DNA of 14,797 nt from Bolinopsis microptera (lineage: Eukaryota > Ctenophora > Tentaculata > Lobata > Bolinopsidae): contig NW_026971952.1 in assembly GCF_026151205.1 (NCBI RefSeq), positions 1 to 14,797 on the forward strand. Reading direction: 5' to 3'. Shown in pieces: positions 1 through 8,347 of this stretch; the stretch's first letter is position 1; every line of letters begins with the position of its first letter. The position numbers were made by a program, and so were the translations under genes. The notes under the pieces are model-generated. The model was not told the origin of the DNA. It saw only the letters and a list, made by a program, of their open reading frames with translations, and searched no databases.

Positions 1-127
1 TGTTTTCGGGGTTTTTGTGGGAGGGGGTAGAGTAAGTTTTACGTCACAAACACCAAGGTAACATGAGCTGTATAGCTGTGGTCGCTATCTTCTTCCTCTC
101 CCCCATTTATCGCTGTTTTCCCTTATA

Positions 128-328
128 ATGGACTATACGGAGGACTACTTTTTTCTAAACGGCCCTGTAATTACAGTCTATAAAACCCTGTTTAACAAGG
201 TTGCTAAATCTTCCATGTCCCCCAAAGATTTCATAACCAGTAACAAGAATTATTCTCTGCTGCCCCCAAAGAACAATGGACAGTTTTTGTATGAACTGCA
301 ATCCTATTCTCCCTGGGAAACAGGTTAG
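128..328 (+). CDS. Unidentified coding-like frame, 66 codons, probably the start of a broken gene
   Basis: An ATG-started frame with a mixed, protein-like composition: acidic and aromatic at the N terminus (MDYTEDYFF), then basic and polar, with LLPPKNNGQFLYEL near residues 44-57. I do not recognise the family and see no signal peptide or catalytic motif. The sequence here is cleaner than most of the window. The frame ends at a TAG beside a homopolymer-rich stretch. Protein-like sequence resumes at once in another frame (see 270-920), so the stop is probably a frameshift rather than the true end. A TATA-like TTATAATGG immediately precedes the ATG, which is too close to act as its promoter. 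It lies upstream of the retroelement pol region on the same strand and could be part of the same element, but no gag or protease motif was seen. Confidence 0.3.
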   Translation: MDYTEDYFFLNGPVITVYKTLFNKVAKSSMSPKDFITSNKNYSLLPPKNNGQFLYELQSYSPWETG

Positions 329-920
329 GAAAAAATTCATGGGGAGGAAAATATTTTCTCCCTCGGAAAGGGTTAGCGGTGAGGGTAAATCCCCTTTAAA
401 TTCTACGGAAATGACGGTGTTGTTTGTTTTAAAATATTTTCGTGGGCCCCCCCCATGAACCCACAAACGGAATATTCAAACCTGGGATCTTATCCCCTTA
501 AATCTCATCTTGCTTTTCTACCACTCTTCCCACAAAACCATAATCTCTTTTTTTATCATGACGGGCCCAAAGGTTCCTTCCCCAACAAAGACTTCCACTG
601 GTCAAGGGACTCCCAGGAGTACCCAACTTTCAAAAACCAAAATCACTCTGAATGGTTACAGCCCAAATGTAGTTTTTGGGTTTTCCGTTTTTTTGGGGGG
701 GGATTTTGTCTTCTTTCAAAACCTTGGAAAAAGATTGATGCCAACCCAAGAAAAACTACAAAGTGAGCCCCCCATAATTCCCCTCCCCATTAACAGCCTG
801 CGGTGGGGAACCCCCATTATATTTCAAACAAAATTTGGGGGATCTGTTTCAAACTGGGGAAAAAACAAAAAAAGTCCCCCCGTGGTCAAACAAATAGTTT
901 TTACCTTTTGTCCCAAATGA
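270..920 (+). pseudogene. Unidentified interrupted frame, likely continuation of the 128-328 coding stretch
   Basis: One frame stays open from about 270 to 920 apart from a single TGA at 456-458, which directly follows an eight-C run. That is roughly 215 codons, unusually long for such an AT-rich, indel-ridden background. The part before the stop contains SGEGKSPLNSTEMTVLFVLK, which is very protein-like. The part after it has a Ser/Thr/Pro/Lys-rich segment (from MTGPKVPSPTKTS at 558) and then a hydrophobic patch around a G8 run at 695-702. It overlaps 128-328 in another frame, and the real coding path probably switches between the two near 300-330. No family is recognised. It may be a frameshifted cellular exon or an unrecognised upstream part of the retroelement. 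The later third, after about 760, is less convincing. Confidence 0.3.
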
Positions 921-1923
921 GAAAAACTTTTACCACACTCTTTTTCTGGGTCCCCCCCCTTTAGTTTTGGCCCGAAATCTTAAAAACCTAAGAGGTCCCC
1001 AAAGAAAAAGTTGTAAAAACTAAAGGAAATGTCCGATTAAAAAAAGTAAAAGAAAATAACGACATCCCATCCTCTAAAAAATGGTCCCCAATCAAGTTAA
1101 TTACGTTTAAAACTGGAAAAAAATATCAGAAACAATGAAAAATGGATTTATTTTTTTAAATTTTTTTTGATACGTATATATTTTGTTTGTTTTAGTTTTT
1201 TTTTTTTAAATGGGGATTGAGACAATGTTTTTAATTTTTTTAAAAAAGATAAAATAAAATTTAAAAAAATGTAGTTTTTTTATATTTAGTGGGGTTTTCT
1301 AAAAAATTTGATTCGAAAAAAACCCATTGAAATTTACATTTAAAAATAAAAACCCCAAATTACAATGAACAGACTAAAAAATAATGAACAGACAATAAGT
1401 TTTTATAATATCCCTTTCTATTATGGTACGAGTCAAAACCCAAAACATAAAATTTGGCAATCTCCAAACCACCTTTTAAAAAAGATGTCAAAATTTTAAA
1501 AAAGAAATTGCCTTGATAATAATTTAATCATTTTTAAGTAAACAGTTTTATTAATCAAATTTGTAATCATGAATTTTGGCAAAACCAGCGTTTCAAAAAC
1601 AACAAATAAGCATCCCATTCCAAAACCTCCCTTTTTTTACAGTTGGGTTTCGAAATTCTTCCTCGTCAATTTTCAAGAATACCCATTTATCCCCTAAAAC
1701 GTTCTCCTTTCTCAGCGTTCAAGCGTAACCCCCAGAAAAATTAATAAGTTCCGGCAGTGGAACTGACCTTTTCTTTAAAGCATCTCGGTCCCCAAACTAG
1801 TTGGTCTCTTTTTTTCGGGAAACTAAGCGGGTGGTAATGGCCCCTTTTGTTAAAAGGGTTTTCCAGATGGGGTCCGACAACCCCCAAACAGCTTGTTAAA
1901 ATTTTTTTTCCCTGAATCCCCTG
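921..1923. other. AT-rich stretch without a recognisable gene
   Basis: About 1 kb with no supportable frame. Positions 1130-1330 are low-complexity A/T with long T runs. The stretch before it is A-rich, and 1560-1900 is more mixed. If the pol assignment downstream is right, the catalytic part of reverse transcriptase should lie in the second half, but I see no convincing YxDD box. The GATGATGAA at 1923-1931 could be mistaken for one but is too close to the downstream blocks. Confidence 0.6.
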
Positions 1924-2421
1924 ATGATGAACCTTATCCAGAACCAAACACAAGGGGGGAATAGTTTTGATGTGGCGAAAGGGCCCCCCCTTTATAATCA
2001 AGGAAACCCCATTTGTGGTCTTGGAGTTAAAAACCGCTGTATTTCAGGTTGGAAGAATCACCAAAGATCGGTGGGCAAAGTGTTTCAGAAAGTAAAATAC
2101 AAGCGACATTTTAGCAAAATCTCTCACACTCTTGGGGGCCCTTTGATTTTTTATTTTCTCTCGGAAATCCCGAAAACATCCGAATTGTTTCGTCCCCCAT
2201 CCGGAACCATAGAAAGAGTCCATTTGGAACCGACCACAGGAAATATTGGAGGGATATTATTATCCAAATTACAATGGGGGCGAGCAACAGTTAGCAGCCA
2301 TAAACTAAAAACTGGGAATTGTCATCCGGTGAGCATCTCCTCCGCTCGGAAAACAGATAAAACTTGGAAGCCCAGACCACGGGCAAAATATACATTCAGA
2401 GTATCAATACAAACCAGATAA
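1924..2421 (+). pseudogene. pol: LTR-retroelement pol fragment: end of reverse transcriptase and start of RNase H
   Basis: A 165-codon frame whose pieces match the reverse transcriptase/RNase H junction of Ty3/gypsy-like or retroviral pol, in the right order. First comes KYKRHFSKISHTL (about 2098-2136), resembling the post-polymerase segment with a Tyr-Arg-Arg and a Phe-Ser/Ala-Lys-Ile core. Next is VHLEPTTGNIGGILLS (about 2219-2266), resembling the RNase H start, where a Thr-Asp dipeptide is followed by Gly-x-Gly-(A/G)-(V/I)-Leu. Here Thr-Asp is visible only in a neighbouring frame (ACCGAC at about 2230). Last is HPVSISSARKT (about 2321-2353), resembling the His-Pro-Val...Ser-Arg/Lys-Lys-Thr box. 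Spacing between the first two blocks is shorter than usual, and the catalytic Asp is out of frame, so as given this is non-functional. The role would be copying element RNA and degrading the RNA strand. Alignment to profiles is needed; the assignment is by eye. Confidence 0.45.
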
Positions 2422-2665
2422 TCTCTGCCTCAATCTAAATATACTAGTGTAATATCGCATTTAACCCCATTGTCTTAAGGGTCCAAAACCCTATCTGGGT
2501 GGCCCAGGTTTTGTTCGAAAACGGACTGAATTTTTTTTGTGTCCCCGTTTTAACTGGATTTCCTTCTAATGTCCCCCTCGGTTTGTGAAACAAAGGCGAA
2601 AAAATAACATTCCGTCATTTTCCATCCTCAACTGGCCCCACACCGAAGCCCCAAGACACTGTTAA
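2422..2665. other. Linker without a clear frame, inside the retroelement span
   Basis: Between the RNase H fragment and the next long frame all three plus-strand frames carry stops. Short protein-like pieces occur in different frames, consistent with continued coding sequence broken by indels. The rest of RNase H would be expected here, but I cannot point to its remaining catalytic residues. Confidence 0.4.
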
Positions 2666-3325
2666 CCCCCCTCTGGAATTTTTCCACGCTCTGTATCCAA
2701 CCTGCCACCACTTTTCTACTTAAATCAGCAGCCTTCCATTTTCCCTGGAGGTAATTATCCCAAAACTAATATCGGCCCCACATCGTCGCATCCAAACTCC
2801 ACTAGTACCTCCTTCGACAGCTATTTGTTTCCGACCTCCACATTGGCTTGCCCAAAAAATTGCAAGTCCCCCCCCCCAGTATCTGAGTCCCCCTACAACC
2901 GTATTCCCCATCAACTGTGCAGAAATGGTTTCCCCTCGCTCCGCCTCCAAACCACTTGGGCGAGGGGGAAATTGGGACACCCTCACCCTGCTCCCCTGCC
3001 AGTGGGGGCCTTTCAAATTTTTGCTACGTTTTTTCCACGGTTTTTTATTATAATAGCTTTCAATGGGGCTTCCCCGTTGTTGAAATTGGAATTGGAAAAT
3101 TGATCCGGCGGGACCTGGGCGGAACACAACTCCACCCTGAAGGGAATCCCGGAGACCATGGGTATCGGCCCACTTCCATTCGACAAATCAAGCGGGGAAA
3201 ATCATAGTTTTTTGGGCCTGGAACATGAGCCCCCTGTTCCCCTTTTTTTCCCTATCTTCTTTCCTTTTCTTTCCCCCCCTTCTTCCCTCCGGTTTTTTGT
3301 TTTCCTCCCCTTTTTTGCTGTTTGA
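2666..3325 (+). pseudogene. Long unidentified frame with a single stop, between RNase H and integrase blocks
   Basis: The frame is open for 220 codons from just after a TAA (2663-2665) to a TGA (3323-3325), except for one TGA at 3101-3103. The first part is rich in Pro, Ser, Thr and Asn (for example PSIFPGGNYPKTNIGP near 2735). After the internal stop it reads GGTWAEHNSTLKGIPETMG and then a polar segment that runs into a polypyrimidine tract. No catalytic motif is certain. Position suggests the C-terminal part of RNase H and the zinc-binding N terminus of integrase, but I cannot find the His-His-Cys-Cys arrangement. An overlapping frame at 2917-3207 is also protein-like in its second half, so the true coding path may switch frame between about 2970 and 3150. 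It could instead be an unrelated Pro/Ser-rich cellular protein. Confidence 0.3.
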
Positions 3326-3549
3326 TTCTTTCTTTTTGGATGCACTTGCGGAGGGGCCAATTGCGTCCCCTCCCAGAAAGCCTCTTTCCCTGGGTTTTAA
3401 AGAACGAGAAAACTTTGGTTTTACCTCCCCCCTCGTATGGTAAAGGAAAAACTGATAAAATCAACCAAAAAATGGATACCAGAGTTATATTCGGTTTACT
3501 CTCAAACTCTGGAAACAAGTTTTTTAGGCCCCAAGTTTATTTGGGTTGA
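3225..3549 (+). pseudogene. Frameshifted continuation of the pol-region coding stretch
   Basis: Two overlapping plus-strand frames (3225-3443 and 3322-3549) look like consecutive parts of one broken frame. The first gives FLDALAEGPIASPPRKPLS after the polypyrimidine tract and ends at 3443. The second gives KTDKINQKMDTRVIFGLLSN near 3448-3507 and ends at 3549. The first 100 bases of the first frame are just translated polypyrimidine and should be ignored. No domain is recognised. The position, upstream of the integrase core on the same strand, is the only hint of function. Confidence 0.22.
3230..3325. repeat. Polypyrimidine low-complexity tract
   Basis: Almost pure C/T over about 95 bases (TTTCCC, CTTCTTTCC, CCTCCCC blocks), with very few purines. 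Such tracts occur in introns and near retroelement polypurine/polypyrimidine signals, but this one lies inside the presumed pol span. Inflation of C and T runs by sequencing error probably exaggerates it. Confidence 0.6.
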
Positions 3550-4024
3550 TGGTCGTGCCCCACCGAATTAGGCTGTCCCAATAAAAGTCCACCTTACCTG
3601 CCAAAAATTTCGCAAACTACCCTGTTTTATCGTTTTTTCCCTCCCTTTTTCTTTTGGCCCAAATGTCCCCCCCCCTTTAATTACTTGGCAACGGATGATT
3701 TCCGAAAAATGGTTTTGCCAAAACGGGGCAATTTTTTTTTCTTCCCTGCGTTTTTTTTGGAAAAATTCTTCCACTGCTCCCCTATAAGGAGTGTACAATA
3801 AAGCCGGGTGAATGCCTCTTTGGGCCCACCTTGCCTTGGTCCGTCCCCTCCCCCAAAGAAGGAGGACCACCCCCGTTATAATAAAAAACACTATCTCCCC
3901 TTCTTGGAAAACCACCTGGGAAAATCAATGGGACCAGGTTTCACTTAAAGCTATTACAATACTATCCCAGTGTTGAAAATTAAAAATTTTTAATTCCTTC
4001 CGGCTTCCCAAGGGAATATACTCT
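3550..4024. other. No supportable gene; mixed homopolymer-rich sequence inside the retroelement span
   Basis: The plus strand has frequent stops in all frames. A 115-codon minus-strand frame (3568-3915) is basic and low in structure, and it lies antisense to a C/T-rich stretch, so I do not call it. Integrase sequence N-terminal to the recognised core would be expected here. Confidence 0.4.
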
Positions 4025-4374
4025 TTGATATTCAGGCTGACCAGGACTCAAAAACCTAATAATTTGTCCCCCCCCCGAATGATCCATTTGTCGGAAACCC
4101 GATCCAGTTCCCCCCCCCCCCCCAATGTTGTACGGGGCGCCGCCACCAAAAAAATTGTTTGGCTTTTTGTAAAAACCGCTCATCGTAATTGTGGTGCCCC
4201 GCTAATCATTTTTGTCCCCCGGCAGCGCCCGTTTTTACAAAACAAATCACGGTGCTCAAAAATTTAATTTATTGCCAATGTGCCCCCCCCACCACATGCC
4301 CCAGGCCAAGTGGGTTGGTGGAACACATCAGGATCTTTTTCATAACAAGCGTTCAGTCAAACAACTCACAATAA
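4025..4374 (+). pseudogene. pol: Retroelement integrase catalytic core, frameshifted
   Basis: This is the clearest functional assignment. In the 4025-4267 frame, ATKKIVWLFVK (from about 4139) leads into GAPLIIF (about 4192-4212). This matches the integrase helix and the Gly-x-Pro...Ile strand that precede the second catalytic Asp. The Ser-Asp-x-Gly box is damaged by a C5 run at 4216-4220; the GGCAGC after it fits the Gly-Ser expected there. The coding path then moves to the frame of 4189-4374, with VFTKQITVLKNLIYC and SGLVEHIRIF. SGLVE is the Pro-Gln-x-Ser-Gly-x-(V/I)-Glu signature with the catalytic Glu (codon 4321-4323). PQA is readable in the adjacent frame just before it. The distance from the Asp position to the Glu is about 103 bases, close to the D-35-E spacing once indels are allowed. 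The enzyme would join element cDNA into host DNA; as read it is interrupted at least twice. Confidence 0.55.
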
Positions 4375-4439
4375 AAATAAATACTGGCCAAATTCCGGAG
4401 TAAATTACAAAAATCCATGGCATCCCAAAACACGAGAAG

Positions 4440-4746
4440 CCCCCTTTAAATCGGCAGTGGGGAGGGGTTTTGGAAAAATAATGTTTGAATTAGTTTAGTT
4501 GTGTGACCCAACGCCAGTTCCCAAGGGTGTTGGGAAAAGTAATTACAAAAATAAACATCTTTTCTTTTCAAAACCTGATAAGCCGTGGGAAAGGCTTTTT
4601 TAAACTGGCCCCCCTATTCCTTGGAAATCCAGGTAGTTTTTTCCAAGAGGGACTCCTGTAAATAACTTGGGTAACCATGGTTCCACTGGGTAAAGCAAGT
4701 GGGGCCCACTAGGCAACGTTAATGTGTACTGTGGCCCACAACGTTT
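4440..4746. other. No gene seen downstream of the integrase core
   Basis: AT-rich sequence with stops in all frames. The integrase C terminus or a 3' LTR would be expected hereabouts. I see no repeated terminal sequence that could be paired with one upstream. Confidence 0.5.
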
Positions 4747-5101
4747 TTAAAACTGAAACACAAGTGTATCAATGTAATTAAAGCACTGGTGTAGTTTTTC
4801 ATGCAAGCCCACGCAACCATGGGTGGGGTTGTTTGACCACAGGTTCTGCCAGCAACAAGAAATTAAAGAAAACCAGAAAATAACCCCGAATTTTATTTTA
4901 AGATGTTCACCTATAAAAACAGGGAGGTTCCCCGCGGTTAAGGTGAAAAATCTTCCGGGTACCGCCTCCCCTTTGTAAGTAATTCCTTCGTAAGAATCCC
5001 ACTGTTCCATTTGTGTGTTTTTTTTGTTCAACTACCACTGGTTCTTTTTTTTTAGGTGAACAACACCGGCCTGTGGCCGGTTTTTTGGTTTTCTTCCCCA
5101 A
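4747..5101 (-). other. Coding-like minus-strand segment, two overlapping frames, unidentified
   Basis: A 94-codon frame (4747-5031) beginning MNKKNTQMEQWDSYEG overlaps a 64-codon frame (4907-5101) containing EPVVVEQKKHTNGTVGFLRR. Both look moderately protein-like, and the real path, if any, would switch between them across A8 and A9 runs near 5020-5055. The downstream part of the first frame is rich in Cys, Trp and Phe. No domain, signal peptide or splice structure is certain. It may be an exon remnant or chance open sequence. Confidence 0.15.
5065..5086. repeat. GC-rich hairpin followed by a T run
   Basis: ACCGGCC (5065-5071), a TGT loop, then GGCCGGT (5075-5081) form a perfect 7-bp stem leading into six T. 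The shape is that of a bacterial intrinsic terminator, but nothing else here is bacterial, so it is recorded only as an inverted repeat. Confidence 0.5.
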
Positions 5102-5156
5102 AGAACAGTCCCCAATTTAAACGGTTTTTTGGTGGAAAACCCGCATTAATGACGAG

Positions 5157-5351
5157 TTAGAAGACTGCAGGGGTAAGGTTCCCCCACGTGCAAACATTAC
5201 CTGGGCAAAACCTCACCACAAGCCCGTTAAAAAAAACCCCAGAGCTCGAAAGTATTAGAAGAGTGTTTGTTGTTGGGAGAACGAAGTGCTTTTTTATCAC
5301 CGTGTTTGTTCCCCACCCGTAGACAGAACTGTTTGCCCAACATTTTTCCAA
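5157..5351 (-). other. Coding-like minus-strand segment with possible splice sites, unidentified
   Basis: A 64-codon frame runs antisense. A second frame starting at an ATG within it reads MLGKQFCLRVGNKHGDKKAL before an eight-T run breaks it. The minus strand also shows CTAAC plus a T run and GCAAACAG before this segment (a plausible branch point and acceptor) and CCCAGGTAATG within it (a plausible donor). It may be a small exon, but short signals like these are common by chance in AT-rich DNA. Confidence 0.15.
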
Positions 5352-6650
5352 ACAAAAAAAGTTAGAAGCCCTTTTCCTTTAAATCGAAACATTCCCCCGA
5401 CTACATCGCGAATACTTGGGCGTGGGGGAAAATTGTTCTTCTAAACCGAAAAAAAATTGGGTTCCCCCACATAATTCATATCCAAAAATACTCTCTCTCA
5501 AATTAATCTGCCTTATATGATTTTGTTTAACCACAGTTATTTTTTTGCCTCCACAAAACTAATCGTTTTTTTTGATATTTAAAGGTTATTGTGACCCCAT
5601 AACCCCCTAAATTCCCGCCCCAAAAACCACGTAACCCTAAGCAAACCCCATTTAATCTTCCTCAATATCAATTTATACCACTATTGCAGTTTGCATATGT
5701 AATAAATTCCCATAAGCTTTTAAAATGAATAACGTAATGCCCTTTTTTACTTTAATAGGTAGTTCCTGTCCCCAAAAAAGGGGCGGAACCACATTTGGAA
5801 ATTCCCATTAACCGCTAAATAAGTCCCCACACAGCTTATTGGTCTTAATTGGCTCACCCCCCCAGGTTGCTACAGACTATTTTAAGTAAAAGTCCAATAA
5901 GGGAGTATGGAAAATAATGTTTTCACGCAATCCTGTAATACTAGGCCAAGGATAAAAGTAATTTCCGTCACCATCGGGGTTCCCGGTTATTAGAAAATTA
6001 ATTTGAACCGAAAAGTTCCATTAGTACAGCGAGATAACTTGTACCTAACAAAAACATCCATGATTTGAAACCCAGGAATTAATGGAACATTTGCACTCAA
6101 GCCCCTGGGTTTTGGAAAACCAGGCCCTTCGTAATTTTTCCCTGGCTTGGTGGTAAAAAATTATAAAAATAACTTTTTGGGTCCCCCCTCGGGGTTATGG
6201 AAATTCAACTGTTTTCGTACCGCAACAATATGTTATTTTTGAAAACCAAATAATTAAAAATAAATTCTAAAAACTTACAGAAATAGTTAAAGTAAAAATT
6301 ATAAAGGTCCCCCCTCCTGGATCCCGGAAAAACTTTCAAAACCTAGATCTTCTCACAAAAAAGGAAGTAAAATTAACATTCTTTGTCCCCCCCCCAAACT
6401 CCCCTCCTTAGTACCCACCTGGAAACGTTTTAAAAAACACAAAATACAAGAATTAATATTCCGAAAAGGTGGGATAGGAGATCAAGAGGTTCCCCCAATA
6501 AAAACACTTACAATTGAACCAAATTGGTTAGCTAAACGGTAATTCCCAATGGATGACTGGTTAAACATTTATAAAACAATTCCTCCCCCACCCCATTAAG
6601 TAAGTACAACCATCCGCCTAAATCAATTCCCTATATTCCGGAAAATACAA
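5352..6650. other. AT-rich stretch, no gene recognised
   Basis: About 1.3 kb with dense stops in all six frames. It has several inflated C runs after GT (for example 6183-6188, 6309-6314, 6387-6395) and no repeat of note until the minisatellite. I see nothing supportable in it. Confidence 0.6.
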
Positions 6651-6926
6651 TCCAAGAACACAAAATAATTTCAAGAAACACTTAAAACTTTCCCAAAGAA
6701 CACATCAATCAAGAACACAAATAATTCCAAGAAACACAATAAATATCCAAGAAACACCATAAATTTCAAGAAACACATAATTCAAAAAAAAAAAAACAAA
6801 AGAAAAACACATTTATTTTTCAAGAACAACTTTAATTCCCAAGAAACAACAATAATTTTTCCAAGAAACCACATAATTCAAGAAACCACATAATTTTTCA
6901 AAGAACACACCATAATTTCAAAACAC
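6651..6926. repeat. Minisatellite, about 18-20 bp unit, roughly 14 degenerate copies
   Basis: Tandem copies of a unit close to CAAGAAACACATAATTTC run through this stretch, recognisable by the repeating AAGAA(A)CAC core followed by an A/T spacer. Copies vary in A, C and T run lengths, so the period drifts between about 16 and 22. One section (6780-6815) has collapsed into an A-rich run. There is no spacer diversity of the CRISPR kind: unit and spacer are one repeating sequence. Function unknown; non-coding. Confidence 0.85.
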
Positions 6927-7465
6927 GCCCTTTTTTCCTTTACCTAGTTTAAGGAGTTTATGGGAGTTCTTCAAGCATGAGGGCAGGGGTTGGTGTTTTC
7001 ACCGACCTGTACCATGTTACTTTGCTAGCAAAAACTGGTTTTTTCCCCCCCCGCATCTTTTTCCCGACGAGGACATGGAACCATTAACCTATGTTTGTTA
7101 ATATTTGCCACTTTAAAAATATTTTGAATCCAAACCCAATTGTTTTTCCATTTCCCCAAAAAGAATAATTACCATTATAAACAGTGTGTTGGGGGGGGGC
7201 CCCCCAGAAAAATAACTTGGCCTAAACAACCCAACCCCGTTGATAAAATCCAAACGGTAAAATTTTTTTCCTGTTAGAAATTGGGCATAACATAATTTCC
7301 AAGAAAGAATATAGAATTTAAGCAATCAAAACCTTAGATTTTCCCTGATAAGTTGTTTCGTAAAAAATTGGTATTTAAAAAAGGGATGGTGGGGCATGCC
7401 CACTCCTCCTATTTTTTTTTTCCACTAATTGGGGTCATGTTGTGTCCCCCATCATGTGCCCCCCT

Positions 7466-7976
7466 TTAAAGGCGAAGAACGCCCCCTTCAGCTGGGAACT
7501 CCAAAAATTTCAGAACACATTTTGGTTTGAATATAATTTGAAAGTGGCCTAGGTACCCCAAAAATTTCGCAAGTTTTGGTTTGGATTCACAATTTAACCG
7601 AGGTAATTTTTTATGATCTTGCCCAGAATACGTGACCTCCTTTGCACTATTATGTGCTCCAAAGGGACAAACCAAAAGAAAAAATTTTGTTTCAATAGAA
7701 CCAATCTTGCTGTGTAAACCTTTCTCGAAAAAAACAAACATCTTAGTTTAAACATTTAATATTGCACTTGCCCAAAGAATCCCTTCACCAGTGCAGTGGG
7801 GGGTTAAATGCCTCCCCTATATTGTTTAAGTCCAGCGAATCCTGCTCTTTATTTAACTTTACTTGCAATGGAGAAAAAAATTTGTTTGTTATCAAATTTT
7901 GAACAATGGAAGAAGTCCAATTTTTTGGGCTAGGATTCCCTGTAAATAATAGACCCCCTTTGAAACCCCAAAACAC
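7466..7976 (-). other. Two adjacent coding-like minus-strand frames, unidentified
   Basis: Reading the minus strand, a 63-codon frame (7976-7785) contains NWTSSIVQNLITNKFFSPLQ and ends in TGG TGA. It is followed by a 91-codon frame (7741-7466) containing LVCPFGAHNSAKEVTYSGQD. Composition is ordinary and not low-complexity, and the second frame is Lys/Phe-rich. No family is recognised. They could be parts of one gene broken by indels at the 7780-7800 G/C runs, or 3'-UTR-like sequence open by chance. No promoter or splice signal was identified. Confidence 0.15.
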
Positions 7977-8110
7977 TGAAAAACAACAATAAATTTGAAA
8001 TTAATAAACATGAGAACACTTAAATCTTATAAAACAATTAAACTGAATATAATATGTTTTTTGGCGTCCCGATAATTAAACTTAATAAGAATTAATACAT
8101 TTTTTTTAGC

Positions 8111-8347
8111 TTATATAAAAAATACAACGCGAGCGGAGCCAAAAGGTCCAGTGGCCACCATAACTTTGGTCCCCCTAAATAAACACCCGCCGTGTTTTTT
8201 TTTATATTTGAACTTAAGAACTTTTGGCCAGACAGTATACCTGTAACTACTCCCCAATTCGAGGATTACAAGGGCAAAATGTAATTTAGAATGCCCAAAC
8301 ACCAAATCCAATACAAATTTGGCTCCCCGACCCCCGATACTCCCCAA
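8111..8347 (-). other. 78-codon coding-like minus-strand frame, unidentified
   Basis: The frame begins ATG GGG AGT and gives a hydrophobic segment (FVLDLVFGHSKLHFALVILE, residues about 11-30) followed by a basic half with KFKYKKKHGG and KVMVATGPFG. The hydrophobic part could pass for a weak membrane segment. There is no recognised motif, and the flanks are AT-rich with no further frames. Confidence 0.12.

Larger units (their letters stand above)
1924..4440 (+). mobile_element. Broken LTR-retroelement pol region (Ty3/gypsy-like or endogenous retrovirus)
   Basis: The RT/RNase H fragment at 1924-2421 and the integrase core at about 4025-4374 are on the same strand in canonical pol order, about 2 kb apart. 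The gap is longer than usual between RNase H start and integrase core, which may reflect inserted bases in inflated homopolymers or an inserted segment. The limits given are only the span of recognised or coding-like sequence. No flanking LTRs, TG...CA ends, target-site duplication, primer-binding site or polypurine tract could be identified. Every recognisable block is interrupted, by real decay, sequencing error or both. Confidence 0.45.

Noticed and set aside
119-127. TTATAATGG as a promoter TATA box
   Set aside because: It abuts the ATG at 128, leaving no room for a transcription start.
155-466. 103-codon minus-strand frame at the left end
   Set aside because: It is antisense to the more protein-like plus-strand frames 128-328 and 270-458 and probably their shadow.
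1919-1931. CCTGATGATGAA as a reverse-transcriptase YxDD box
   Set aside because: No Tyr in the right place, and it lies only about 170 bases before the post-polymerase block, where roughly 300 would be expected.
3252-3915. Minus-strand frames at 3252-3518 and 3568-3915
   Set aside because: The first is antisense to the polypyrimidine tract and Lys/Gly-rich by composition alone. The second is strongly basic, antisense to the pol span, and has no motif.
6101-6125. Imperfect hairpin GCCCCTGGGTTTT / AAAACCAGGC
   Set aside because: The arms differ in several run lengths, so pairing depends on assuming base-calling errors.
6651-6926. Possible CRISPR array
   Set aside because: Units of about 18 bp repeat without unique spacers, no cas genes are present, and the context is eukaryotic.
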